Source: DASYPQ01 sp036006425 (GTDB lineage Bacteria > Planctomycetota > UBA1135 > GCA-002686595). Taken from it: DNA of 64,000 nt. The position numbers were made by a program, and so were the translations under genes. Under the pieces are notes generated by a model. That model ran no database searches. It was not told the DNA's origin and was given only the letters and a program-made list of their open reading frames with translations. The stretch is from positions 182,043 to 246,042 of the forward strand of contig DASYPQ010000014.1 in NCBI GenBank assembly GCA_036006425.1, read 5' to 3'. The number at the start of each line of letters is the position of its first letter. Position 1 is the stretch's first letter. Below are positions 1 to 7,010 of the stretch, in pieces.

Positions 1-2204
1 TGCGCGACGACCACGGCCGCGCGCTCGCGTTCGCGCGCTCTCCCGGGACCGTCCGCATCACGCTCGCGGAACCGCTCCAGCCCGGGGACTGCACGGAAGT
101 TGCGATCGACTACGGGGGGAAGCCGCGCAAGGGCCTGTACTTCTTCGCCGAGCGGGACGGCGTGCCGACGCAGGTGTTCACGCAGGGCGAGTGCGAGGAC
201 TCGCGCGGCTGGTTCCCGTGCTTCGACGCGCCGTCGGACCGCGCGAGCTCCGAGCTGCGCGTCACGATGCCCGCGCGCTGGAGCGCCGTCGCCGCAGGAG
301 AGCGCATCGAGCGGACCGAGGGCGAGGGACGCGCGACCGAGCTGTGGCGGATGACGACGCCGCACCCGCCGTATCTCACGACGCTCGTCGCGGGCGATTT
401 CACGGTCAAGACCGGGAGCTGGGAGGGCACGCCGCTCGTGTACCTCGCCGAACCGCGTCTCGCGCACGAGGTGGAGGCGGACCTCGGCCGCACGGGCGAC
501 GTCCTCGCGTTCTTCTCCCAGGTCACGGGGCGGCGGTATCCGTACCCGAAGTACGCGCAGGCCTGCGTCGAGGACTTCCCGTACGGAGGCATGGAGAACA
601 TCTCGGCGACCACGTTGACGGACACGTGCCTTGTCGACGAGAAGGCGCGCCGCGACGCGCAGCAGACGGATCTCGTCGCGCACGAAGCCGCGCACCAGTG
701 GTTCGGCGATCTGCTCACGTGTCGCGACTGGTCGCACGTCTGGCTCAACGAGGGATTCGCGACGTACTGCGCCGCGCTGTTCACCGAGCACGACCTCGGC
801 GCCGAGGAATTCCGGTTCCGCATGCGCGGGATGCAGGACGGCTACCTCGCTGCGGACGTCGGCAAGAACCGCCGTCCGATGGTGTTCGACGTCTACCGGC
901 GCCCGATGGATCTCTTCTTCTCGGGGCACGTGTACGGAGGCGGCGCGGTGCGACTGCACCTCCTGCGCTTCGTCGTCGGCGACGACGCCTTCTTCCGCGG
1001 GATCCGCACGTACGTCCAGCGCAACGCCGGCCGGTCCGTCGTGACCGACGACTTCCGCCGCGCGATGGAGGAAGCGTCGAACCAGGATCTCGCCGGGTTC
1101 TTCCGCGACTGGTTCGAGTCGCCGGGCTTCCCGGAGTTCGAGTCGGGTTGGCGGTACGACGAGAGGCGCCAGATCCTCATCGTCTCGGTGAGCCAGGTGC
1201 AGGACGTCGTCGGCGGCACGCCCGCCGCGTTCCGGATCCCGGTCGAGCTCGGGATCCGCGACTCGAAGGGGTTGCGCCTCGCGCGCGTCGCGATCGAGCG
1301 GCGCCGCGAGCTCTTCGAGATCCCGGCCCCGGAGAAGCCCGTCTTCGTGCGCTTCGACGAGCGCGGGTGGATCCCGAAGCGCCTCGACGAGCGCAAGCCG
1401 ACGGAGGAATGGCTCGCGATCGCCGCTTCCGACGACGACGTGAACGGCCGGCGCGACGCGGTCAAGGTGCTCGCCGGGGTCCTGGCGAAGCCGTCGGCGA
1501 CGGAGTCGAGGGAAGCGCCGCTCGCAGCACTGCTCGAGCGGCTCGCGAAGGACGCGAGCGGCGCCGTGCGCGCGGACGCCGCGTCCGGACTCGCCACCGT
1601 GCGGGACGCGAGCGCGCGTTCGGCGCTGATGCAGGCCGCCGCCGGGGATGCGGAAGCGCGCGTGCGCGTCGCCGCTTTCGCGGCCCTGCGCGGGTTCGGC
1701 GCGGACGCCGAGCTCGCCGCATTCGCGCTGCGCGAGTACCAGAAGGCGTTCAGCTGGGACTCCGCGGCGGCCGCCGCGTCCCTGTACGCGACCGCGCGGC
1801 CGCAGGGTGCGTTCGAGTGGATCGTCGAGCAGCTCGCCGTGGAATCGCCGCGCGACGCGCTCCGGGCCCGGCTCCTCCCGCTCCTCGAGGGCCGTGGAAA
1901 CGGCCGGGCCCTCGCCGTGGCGACCCGCATCGCTCTGGACGCGCACGCCGACGAAGGCGGACGCGCGGCCGCCGCGCGCGAGGTCGGAGTCCTCGGCCGC
2001 GGGAACCCGCAGGCCCGCCACGATCTCGAGACGCTGCTCGATTCGGCTCCGTGGCGCGTGCGGCGCGAGACGATCGGCGCCCTCGCCGAGCTCAAGGATC
2101 CCGCCGCCGCCGACGCGCTCCGCGCGCGCTACGGCCGCACCGCCCTCGTCCCGGAGCTGCGGGCGATCGAGGCCGCGCTCGAGAAGCTGCGCGGCGAGGG
2201 GTAA
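1..2204 (+). CDS. M1 family metallo-aminopeptidase with C-terminal HEAT-like repeats (5' truncated)
   Basis: The reading frame is open from base 3, so the start lies outside the window. It encodes a gluzincin aminopeptidase that removes N-terminal residues from peptides. The exopeptidase motif appears as GGMEN (normally GAMEN) near base 587. The zinc site HEAAH is at 681-695, with the third ligand Glu in NEGFATY at 750-752, which is the M1 HExxH-18-E spacing. After about base 1400 the protein becomes Ala/Arg/Leu-rich helical repeats resembling HEAT repeats, a C-terminal extension seen in several bacterial M1 enzymes. All key residues are present, so it should be active. It ends at TAA, 10 nt before the next gene. 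Substrate and location cannot be told because the N-terminus is missing. Confidence 0.93.
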   Translation, partial: RDDHGRALAFARSPGTVRITLAEPLQPGDCTEVAIDYGGKPRKGLYFFAERDGVPTQVFTQGECEDSRGWFPCFDAPSDRASSELRVTMPARWSAVAAGERIERTEGEGRATELWRMTTPHPPYLTTLVAGDFTVKTGSWEGTPLVYLAEPRLAHEVEADLGRTGDVLAFFSQVTGRRYPYPKYAQACVEDFPYGGMENISATTLTDTCLVDEKARRDAQQTDLVAHEAAHQWFGDLLTCRDWSHVWLNEGFATYCAALFTEHDLGAEEFRFRMRGMQDGYLAADVGKNRRPMVFDVYRRPMDLFFSGHVYGGGAVRLHLLRFVVGDDAFFRGIRTYVQRNAGRSVVTDDFRRAMEEASNQDLAGFFRDWFESPGFPEFESGWRYDERRQILIVSVSQVQDVVGGTPAAFRIPVELGIRDSKGLRLARVAIERRRELFEIPAPEKPVFVRFDERGWIPKRLDERKPTEEWLAIAASDDDVNGRRDAVKVLAGVLAKPSATESREAPLAALLERLAKDASGAVRADAASGLATVRDASARSALMQAAAGDAEARVRVAAFAALRGFGADAELAAFALREYQKAFSWDSAAAAASLYATARPQGAFEWIVEQLAVESPRDALRARLLPLLEGRGNGRALAVATRIALDAHADEGGRAAAAREVGVLGRGNPQARHDLETLLDSAPWRVRRETIGALAELKDPAAADALRARYGRTALVPELRAIEAALEKLRGEG

Positions 2205-2214
2205 CGGACTCCGC

Positions 2215-2661
2215 GTGTCGCCGCCGTCACGCGACCCGCTTCTCGACGACATGCGCCTCGCGCTGCTCTCCGAGTTCGGGGCGCGCGCGATGTACGGCCA
2301 TTTGTCGCGCTCGCGGCGAGATCCGGAGCTCGCGGCGCTGCTCGCGCGGTTCTGCGTCGAGGAGGACGAGCAGATCGCGAAGCTGCGCGCGCTGATGACG
2401 GCGCTCGGTGCGCGGCCGCCGGCGACGAGCCGTCGCAGGCGCTTCGCGGCATGGCTGCTGCACCTCGCGGGGTGCGTCGGTTGGCGGCGCTTCGCGCTCC
2501 GGTTGTGCCTGGAGTCCGAGGAGACCGTCGCGCGCTGGTACGCGCACTACGCGATCCACCTCGTGCGCACCGGGCGGGCCGAGGAAGCCCGCGCCTGCGA
2601 AACGCTGGGCCTCACGAAACACCGCCACGCCCTCGCGCTCCAGGCCTGGATCGAACGCTAG
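2215..2661 (+). CDS. ferritin-like four-helix protein
   Basis: A 148-residue protein starting at GTG 2215, 10 nt after the aminopeptidase stop. It is almost all helical, with Glu/His-rich segments spaced like a di-iron four-helix bundle: EEDEQ in the second helix, ESEET in the third and KHRHAL near the end. Members of this superfamily bind iron or handle peroxide or hydroxylation chemistry. One usual ExxH ligand looks changed here (EEDEQ, no His at +3), so metal binding is uncertain. It is followed by a peroxiredoxin and an AhpD-like protein, which supports a role in oxidative stress. The family is assigned from pattern only. Confidence 0.6.
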   Translation: MSPPSRDPLLDDMRLALLSEFGARAMYGHLSRSRRDPELAALLARFCVEEDEQIAKLRALMTALGARPPATSRRRRFAAWLLHLAGCVGWRRFALRLCLESEETVARWYAHYAIHLVRTGRAEEARACETLGLTKHRHALALQAWIER

Positions 2662-2664
2662 AAT
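2659..2664 (+). promoter_or_regulatory. TAGAAT -10-like box before the peroxiredoxin
   Basis: TAGAAT overlaps the stop codon of the ferritin-like gene and lies 60 nt before the peroxiredoxin ATG. It matches the TAGNNT boxes found upstream of other genes in this window and could give the peroxiredoxin-AhpD pair its own promoter. Confidence 0.4.
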
Positions 2665-2724
2665 GCCGGCCTCGACCGGCACGGAGCCGGCACCCCACAC
2701 GAGCCCGCACGAAGGAGAGAGATC

Positions 2725-3375
2725 ATGTCCGAGACCACAGTCACCGGCATTCCCCGGATCGGCGACACCGCGCCCGACTTCAAGGCGCAGACGACGCAAG
2801 GTGAACTCCAGTTCAGCGACTGGCAGAAGGGGAGCTGGGTGGTCCTCTTCAGCCATCCCGCCGACTTCACGCCAGTCTGCTCGACGGAGCTCGTCGAATT
2901 CGCCAAGCGCAGCGCCGAGTTCGAGAAGCGCAACACGAAGCTCATCGGCCTGTCGGTCGACTCGATCCACAGCCACCTCGCCTGGCGCGAGAACCTGAAG
3001 CAGATCCTCGACGTCGAGATCGGCTACCCGATGATCGCGGACATCTCGATGGACGTGTCGTCCAAGTTCGGGATGATCCACCCCGGCGCGTCGGCGACGG
3101 CGACCGTGCGCGCGGTCTTCGTCATCGACCCGAAGCGGGTGATCCGCGCGCTCGTCTACTACCCGATGAACGTCGGCCGCAACATCGACGAGGTGATGCG
3201 CCTCCTGACCGCGCTCCAGACGGCCGACCAGAACGCCTGCGCGACGCCGGTGAACTGGAAGCCTGGCGAGAAGGTCGTCGTTCCGCCGCCGAAGACCGAG
3301 AGTGAGGTGAAGGAGCGCTCGACGCACAAGGAGTACGAGCGCGTCGACTTCTACCTCAACAAGAAGAGTCTCTGA
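2725..3375 (+). CDS. peroxiredoxin, 1-Cys/Prx6 type
   Basis: A 216-residue thiol peroxidase of the AhpC/TSA superfamily that reduces H2O2 and organic hydroperoxides. The peroxidatic motif PADFTPVC places the catalytic Cys at residue 52, with Pro45 and Thr49 completing PxxxTxxC. Length and the long C-terminal arm (NWKPGEKVVVPPP and after) match the Prx6 subfamily. A good ribosome-binding site (AAGGAG, 2712-2717) sits 7 nt before the ATG. The next gene, an AhpD-like selenoprotein, starts 13 nt downstream, so both are likely co-transcribed. The AhpD-like protein might reduce this peroxiredoxin, which is an inference from position. Confidence 0.95.
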   Translation: MSETTVTGIPRIGDTAPDFKAQTTQGELQFSDWQKGSWVVLFSHPADFTPVCSTELVEFAKRSAEFEKRNTKLIGLSVDSIHSHLAWRENLKQILDVEIGYPMIADISMDVSSKFGMIHPGASATATVRAVFVIDPKRVIRALVYYPMNVGRNIDEVMRLLTALQTADQNACATPVNWKPGEKVVVPPPKTESEVKERSTHKEYERVDFYLNKKSL

Positions 3376-3388
3376 GAACCCGCGCCCG

Positions 3389-3958
3389 ATGACGTGGATC
3401 CGGACGATCCCTCCGGACGAGGCGCGCGGCCCGCTGCGCGCCTCGTACGACCGGGCCGTCGCCCGCGCCGGCAAGGTGTTCGGGATCGTCCGCGCGATGA
3501 GCCTCGCCCCGGAGGTGCTCGACGCGTCGATCGAGCTCTATCAGAAAGTCATGTTCGCGAAGGGCGGACTGACGCGCACGCGGCGCGAGATGCTCGCCGT
3601 CGTCGTCAGCGCGACGAACTCGTGCCACTATTGAATCCACGCCCACGCGTCGGATCTCCGTGTCGAGGTCCGCAAGACCGGGGGAGACGAAGGTTGGGTC
3701 GACGACCTCGCGCGGGATTGGGGGTCGGCGAGCCTCGACGGTCCCGATCGCGCGTTGTGCGAGTTCGCCGTCAAGCTCACGAGGACGCCGGATCGGATGG
3801 CGAGCGACGACGTCGAGGGCCTGCGACGCGCCGGATTCGATGATCTCGCGATCCACGACGCGATCCAGGTTGCGAGCTACTTCAACTACATCAACCGGAT
3901 CGCGGACGCCGTCCACGTCGATCTCGAACCGGGGATGGAGCCGTACCCCGCCAAGTGA
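3389..3958 (+). CDS. AhpD-like peroxidase-related selenoprotein (Sec at codon 82)
   Basis: The frame opened by ATG 3389 meets TGA at 3632-3634 and then stays open to TGA 3956-3958, giving 189 residues, a normal length for the carboxymuconolactone decarboxylase/AhpD 'peroxidase-related' family. The TGA falls exactly at the second redox Cys of the family motif CxxCxxxH: here C79-H-Y-[TGA82]-I-H-A-H86. Sequence after the TGA is clearly the second half of the same family (ASYFNYINRIADAV near the end). An 8-bp hairpin with a 6-nt loop follows 24 nt before the loop, as a bacterial SECIS should. I therefore call Sec insertion rather than a pseudogene; AhpD-like selenoproteins are a known class. The sel machinery is not in this window. 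Its neighbour is a peroxiredoxin. Confidence 0.88.
3651..3672 (+). promoter_or_regulatory. bacterial SECIS element (bSECIS)
   Basis: CGGATCTC (3651-3658) pairs with GAGGTCCG (3665-3672), 8 bp with one G-U, closing the 6-nt loop CGTGTC (3659-3664). The loop has G at its second position, and its first base lies 24 nt after the TGA, inside the range accepted for SelB-bound bacterial SECIS elements. It is inside the coding region of the AhpD-like gene. Confidence 0.82.
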
Positions 3959-3995
3959 CGCGCCTTCGCGCCCCGATACGGGCCGCGAAGGCGCG
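3959..3995. terminator. hairpin between convergent genes
   Basis: A perfect 12-bp inverted repeat (3959-3970 with 3984-3995) with a 13-nt loop begins right after the selenoprotein stop and lies before the stop of the convergent minus-strand gene. No T-run follows on either strand. It probably ends transcription or protects 3' ends from both sides. Confidence 0.6.
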
Positions 3996-4015
3996 GTGAT
4001 CGAGGCCGGAGCGGA

Positions 4016-4246
4016 TCAGACCTTGAGGTCGCGGATGTCCGCGACGGCGAAGTCGATGCTGACCTCTTGATCGATGTTGATCACGCGACCGGTCCCCTTG
4101 AACCGGTTGAAGATCAGCGCGCCGTGCACGATGCGCCCGTCCTTGAAGTGCATCGTGACCTTGTCGGCCGTGCGGACGCCGAGGAGCGTGTCGTAGATCT
4201 TCTCGGGAACGAGTTCGCGACTCTTTTTGCTGCTTGCGGTGCTCAT
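4016..4246 (-). CDS. small conserved-looking protein of unknown function
   Basis: From ATG 4246 it encodes 76 residues: a short charged N-terminus (SSKKSRELVPEK) followed by alternating beta-type segments (VTMHFKDGRIVHGALIF, then a Gly-rich turn and VSIDFAVADIRDLKV), suggestive of a small beta-barrel. I do not recognise the family. An alternative TTG at 4285 would overlap the upstream NUDIX stop as TTGA and add 13 residues (NRPPRAPTARES), but these look non-coding. It is probably co-transcribed with the NUDIX gene. Function unknown. Confidence 0.6.
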   Translation of the reverse strand: MSTASSKKSRELVPEKIYDTLLGVRTADKVTMHFKDGRIVHGALIFNRFKGTGRVINIDQEVSIDFAVADIRDLKV

Positions 4247-4281
4247 GGATTCTCGTGCCGTCGGTGCTCGCGGGGGCCGGT

Positions 4282-4965
4282 TCAAGAAACGGCGGCGATG
4301 GGTTTGGAAAGGATCTCATCCAGCCGAGGGATGAGCAGACCGGACCACGTCTCGAAGTTCATGCCCTGTGCGTGCATGCGGCCGAGCTCGTCGGTTTCAA
4401 CCAGACGACCCTCGAGCTGGTCCCTTTCACGTATGTCGACGGAACCGTGGACGGTGATCAACTGAACCACGCCTACGTGTACCGCCCCAACCGGGTTGGA
4501 GTCATCGTTCAAGATGCCGAGGCGCCTTATGTCGTACGTGCCTCTTACGGCCAACTCTTCGTCGACCTCGCGGCGCGTTCCGGCGTCGATCGGATTGCGG
4601 TGGGTCCGCGCGTTCGTCGCGGAGGCGAGATCCTCGGGATTGATGTGACCACCGATGCCGATCGAGTGCTTGTCGTGCAGTCGCGCTTCGCCGCCCGTCG
4701 CGAGTCGCCGGAAGAGGAGCACGCGTCCGTCGCACTCGATCACGGAGTACGGGATCACTTGCTTCAGGTGCGGCTGGCGCTCCGCGTACGCGCGCTCGAC
4801 GAAGAAACCATCGCGCGCGACCGCTGCTTCGAAGCTCGCCAAGTCGAACGTGCGCGCGTCCGACTTCGCGTTCGAGGACCCCGCGTCCGCTCCGAACGGC
4901 AGGAAACCGTGCGGATAGAACTCGGGGAACAGCGCGTTCCGAGGAACGACGAAAACGAACTCCAT
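4282..4965 (-). CDS. NUDIX-family hydrolase (predicted phosphoesterase type)
   Basis: A 227-residue protein from ATG 4965. The NUDIX signature is readable: GGHIN, then a longer-than-usual linker containing a Glu, then REVDEELAV, the REUXEE catalytic helix that binds Mg2+. The N-terminal half (FVVPRNALFPEF, later VIPYSVIECDGRVLLFRR) resembles a group of larger NUDIX proteins annotated as predicted phosphoesterases. These cleave nucleoside diphosphates linked to another moiety; the substrate here is unknown. The frame is open further upstream, but a good promoter at 5054-5082 lies inside that extension, so the shorter start is preferred. There is no clear ribosome-binding site. Confidence 0.8.
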   Translation of the reverse strand: MEFVFVVPRNALFPEFYPHGFLPFGADAGSSNAKSDARTFDLASFEAAVARDGFFVERAYAERQPHLKQVIPYSVIECDGRVLLFRRLATGGEARLHDKHSIGIGGHINPEDLASATNARTHRNPIDAGTRREVDEELAVRGTYDIRRLGILNDDSNPVGAVHVGVVQLITVHGSVDIRERDQLEGRLVETDELGRMHAQGMNFETWSGLLIPRLDEILSKPIAAVS

Positions 4966-5053
4966 GGCGGTGACTTGGGGCTGGGGGAAGGTGCGGGATC
5001 CTGCCCCGGCTCGCGTGCCCCCCTCAGGAGAGGAGGTCCGCGAGGATTCGAAG

Positions 5054-5082
5054 AAGGTATTCGAAACGCCCCAAAAAGTCAA
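5054..5082 (-). promoter_or_regulatory. sigma70-type promoter for the NUDIX gene
   Basis: Read on the minus strand: TTGACT (5082-5077), a 17-nt spacer, then TACCTT (5059-5054). The predicted transcript starts near 5047, leaving a leader of about 80 nt before ATG 4965. This is one of the few near-consensus sigma70 promoters in the window. Confidence 0.65.
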
Positions 5083-5181
5083 CATCCGGGACCATCGGCG
5101 GGGTTCACCCACTGCATCTTGTGGGTGGGTCCGGGCCCAGGCGGACGTGGGAACGCTCCCTCCGCGGGGAGGTGGGGTGGC

Positions 5182-5580
5182 GCGAGAGGTCCTGTAAGCC
5201 GGATTCTGGCCTCCCCGTGAAGGGAGCGACGGCCATTTCTCTGGGACCGAGCTCGCGCTCGGCCTCGAACGGTCTACCCGGAAGGAGCGATGCGCAGGTC
5301 GTCGCGATCCTTCCCTACTTGGCCTTTCTCCGGGTGGGGTTTGCCGTGCCGGATCTGTCACCAGATCCGCGGTGCGCTCTTACCGCACCGTTTCACCCTT
5401 GCCTGCAGCGGGTTTCGCCCGAAGGCGATCCGCTGCATCGGCGGTCTTTTCTCTGTGGCACTTTCCCTGGCCTCGCGACCGGTTGCCGTTGACAACCACC
5501 CTGACCTGTGGAGTCCGGACTTTCCTCCCCGCCCCGATCCCACGCGGGGACGGGACGGAGCGGCCGCCCGGGCCTCTCGC
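5182..5580 (-). ncRNA. rnpB: RNase P RNA
   Basis: The RNA subunit of ribonuclease P, which matures tRNA 5' ends. On the minus strand the 5' part carries the hallmark GAGGAAAGTCCGGACTCC and the 3' part the hallmark CAGAATCCGGCTTA. The ends pair perfectly (5573-5580 with 5182-5189) to make helix P1. The central region has the conserved GGTGAAACGGTGCGGTAAGA block and ACAGAGAAA-type segments typical of bacterial type A RNA. The length of about 399 nt is normal. No convincing terminator is seen; a 7-bp hairpin (5106-5112 with 5121-5127) lies about 55 nt past the 3' end. Confidence 0.95.
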
Positions 5581-5691
5581 GCCGCGGCCATTCTACGCGA
5601 AAACGCGTCGGCCCGCACGCGCGCGTCGCCTTGCCGCTCCCGGGCGCGGCCCCTACTCTGCGTGCGCGGAGGCGTCGCCACGCGCACGGCC

Positions 5692-6579
5692 ATGAGCGAG
5701 AGCGAGCCCTTCGTCACGTACCTCGAGCTGCGCGAGTCGACGGCCGACGGCGAGGCCGGCGCCGGACTCTCGCACCGCGCGGAGGGCCTCGTCCTCCTGC
5801 ACGTCCTCGAGCTCGCCGCGCACGGCGTTCCGCGCGGCGCGGTGACGCTCGTGCACGACGCGGGCGAGCACGGCGGACGCTATCTCGACGCCGCGCGCGC
5901 GCTCGCGGCGGCGGGCTGGTCGATCGCGCTGCCGGATCTGCGCGGCCACGGGCGCTCCGAAGGGGAGATCGGCCACAGCGCGGGGATCGCGGAGGTGGTC
6001 CGCGATCTCGGGGACGTGCAGGACCACCTCGCCTACCGTCAACCGGACGCCCCGCGCGTCCTCGTCGGCCAGGGGCTCGGAGCCCTCTACTGCCTCGCGT
6101 TCGCGTGCGAGCACCCCGAAGGGATCGCGGCACTCGTCCTCTCCGCGCCGCTCCTCGAGCCCCGCTTCGAGCTCCCCGCGCCGGCGGGCGGCCTCCTCAA
6201 GGTGTTCAGGAAGATCGGGCCGACGACCCCGGGACGGATCGGCTGGAAGGCGACGGACCTCACGGAGGATCCCGCGGCGCTCGCGGCGCGCGCGGGCGAC
6301 GAGCTCGTCCGCGACGTGATCACCGTCCGCGCGGGCACGCAGGCCGCGGAGGCCGCGCGGATCTACCGCGCGCGGATCTCCGAGCTCCGCATGCCGGTGC
6401 TGCTCCTCCAGGGATCGAAGGACCCGATCGCGCGCGCCGAAATCGCGCGCTCGATCGCCGGTCCGTCGCTCGACGTCGAGGTCCAGGAGGGGCTGAAGCA
6501 CGACCTCTTCCACGAGACGCGCGCGCGCGAAGTCATTGCGCGCGTCGTCGCCTGGCTCGACCAGAAAGTCCCGCGCTAG
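5692..6579 (+). CDS. alpha/beta-hydrolase-fold protein lacking the nucleophile serine
   Basis: A 295-residue protein of the monoacylglycerol-lipase-like group. The fold is clear: LPDLRGHGRSEG in the oxyanion-hole region, a strand-turn-helix elbow, then GSKDPIA (acid Asp) and LKHDLFHE (His). At the nucleophile elbow the usual GxSxG reads G-Q-G-L-G (codons near 6067-6081), so the Ser is replaced by Gly. Either the enzyme is inactive, uses another residue, or has become a binding protein. ATG 5692 was chosen because the family fold begins soon after it; upstream of it the frame runs into rnpB. It is divergent from rnpB and convergent with ruvX, overlapping its end by 4 nt. Confidence 0.8.
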   Translation: MSESEPFVTYLELRESTADGEAGAGLSHRAEGLVLLHVLELAAHGVPRGAVTLVHDAGEHGGRYLDAARALAAAGWSIALPDLRGHGRSEGEIGHSAGIAEVVRDLGDVQDHLAYRQPDAPRVLVGQGLGALYCLAFACEHPEGIAALVLSAPLLEPRFELPAPAGGLLKVFRKIGPTTPGRIGWKATDLTEDPAALAARAGDELVRDVITVRAGTQAAEAARIYRARISELRMPVLLLQGSKDPIARAEIARSIAGPSLDVEVQEGLKHDLFHETRAREVIARVVAWLDQKVPR

Positions 6580-7010
6580 CGCGGTTCCCCCGACGCGATC
6601 CAGTCGCGGAGCAGGACGAGCGCCGAGAAGCTGTCCTTGCGCCGGCGCCGCTCGTCCTGGGAGCTGCCGATCTCGCGCAGGAGCTCCTCGGCCGCCTTCG
6701 TCGTCAGCCGCTCGTCGTGGAAGACGACCTCCTGGTCCGGGAATCGCGCGGCGAGGCGTCGACCGAAAGCGCGGACCTCCGCGGCGCGCGGACCTTCGCC
6801 GCCGTCCATGTCGAGCGGCAGGCCGACGAGGAGCGTGGAGACGTCGCGTTCGGCGAGGAGTCCGCCGACGTGGGCGAGGAGCTCCGCTTCGCCACCGGGG
6901 CCGCGCCACCCGTCGAGGGCGTGCGCCGCGATGCGCAGTCCGTCGACGACCGCGAATCCCGAGCGCTTCGTGCCGTGATCGATCGCCAGGACGCCGGCCT
7001 TGCGCGCCAT
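6576..7010 (-). CDS. ruvX: putative Holliday junction resolvase RuvX/YqgF
   Basis: A 144-residue RNase H-fold nuclease of the YqgF family, linked to Holliday-junction resolution and pre-16S rRNA end processing. The catalytic pattern is visible: AIDHGTKRSGFAV with the first Asp near residue 10, LVGLPLDMDG in the middle, FHDERLTT, and the last acidic residue in KDSFSALVLL. Length is typical. ATG 7010 overlaps the manC stop (ATGA), so translation is coupled; it is the last gene of the alr-asmA-like-manC-ruvX run. Confidence 0.92.
   Translation of the reverse strand: MARKAGVLAIDHGTKRSGFAVVDGLRIAAHALDGWRGPGGEAELLAHVGGLLAERDVSTLLVGLPLDMDGGEGPRAAEVRAFGRRLAARFPDQEVVFHDERLTTKAAEELLREIGSSQDERRRRKDSFSALVLLRDWIASGEPR

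Noticed and set aside
3632..3634. The TGA as a simple nonsense mutation making a pseudogene
   Set aside because: The codon sits exactly at the conserved redox Cys, the downstream frame is intact to a normal end, and a fitting SECIS hairpin follows. All three are unlikely together by chance.
5106..5127. Hairpin downstream of rnpB as its terminator
   Set aside because: It lies about 55 nt beyond the mature 3' end, is short (7 bp) and has no adjacent T-run, so I could not support it as a terminator.
4966..5361. N-terminal extension of the NUDIX frame toward rnpB
   Set aside because: A TTGACT-17-TACCTT promoter lies inside it and part of it overlaps the 3' half of RNase P RNA. The sequence does not look like protein.
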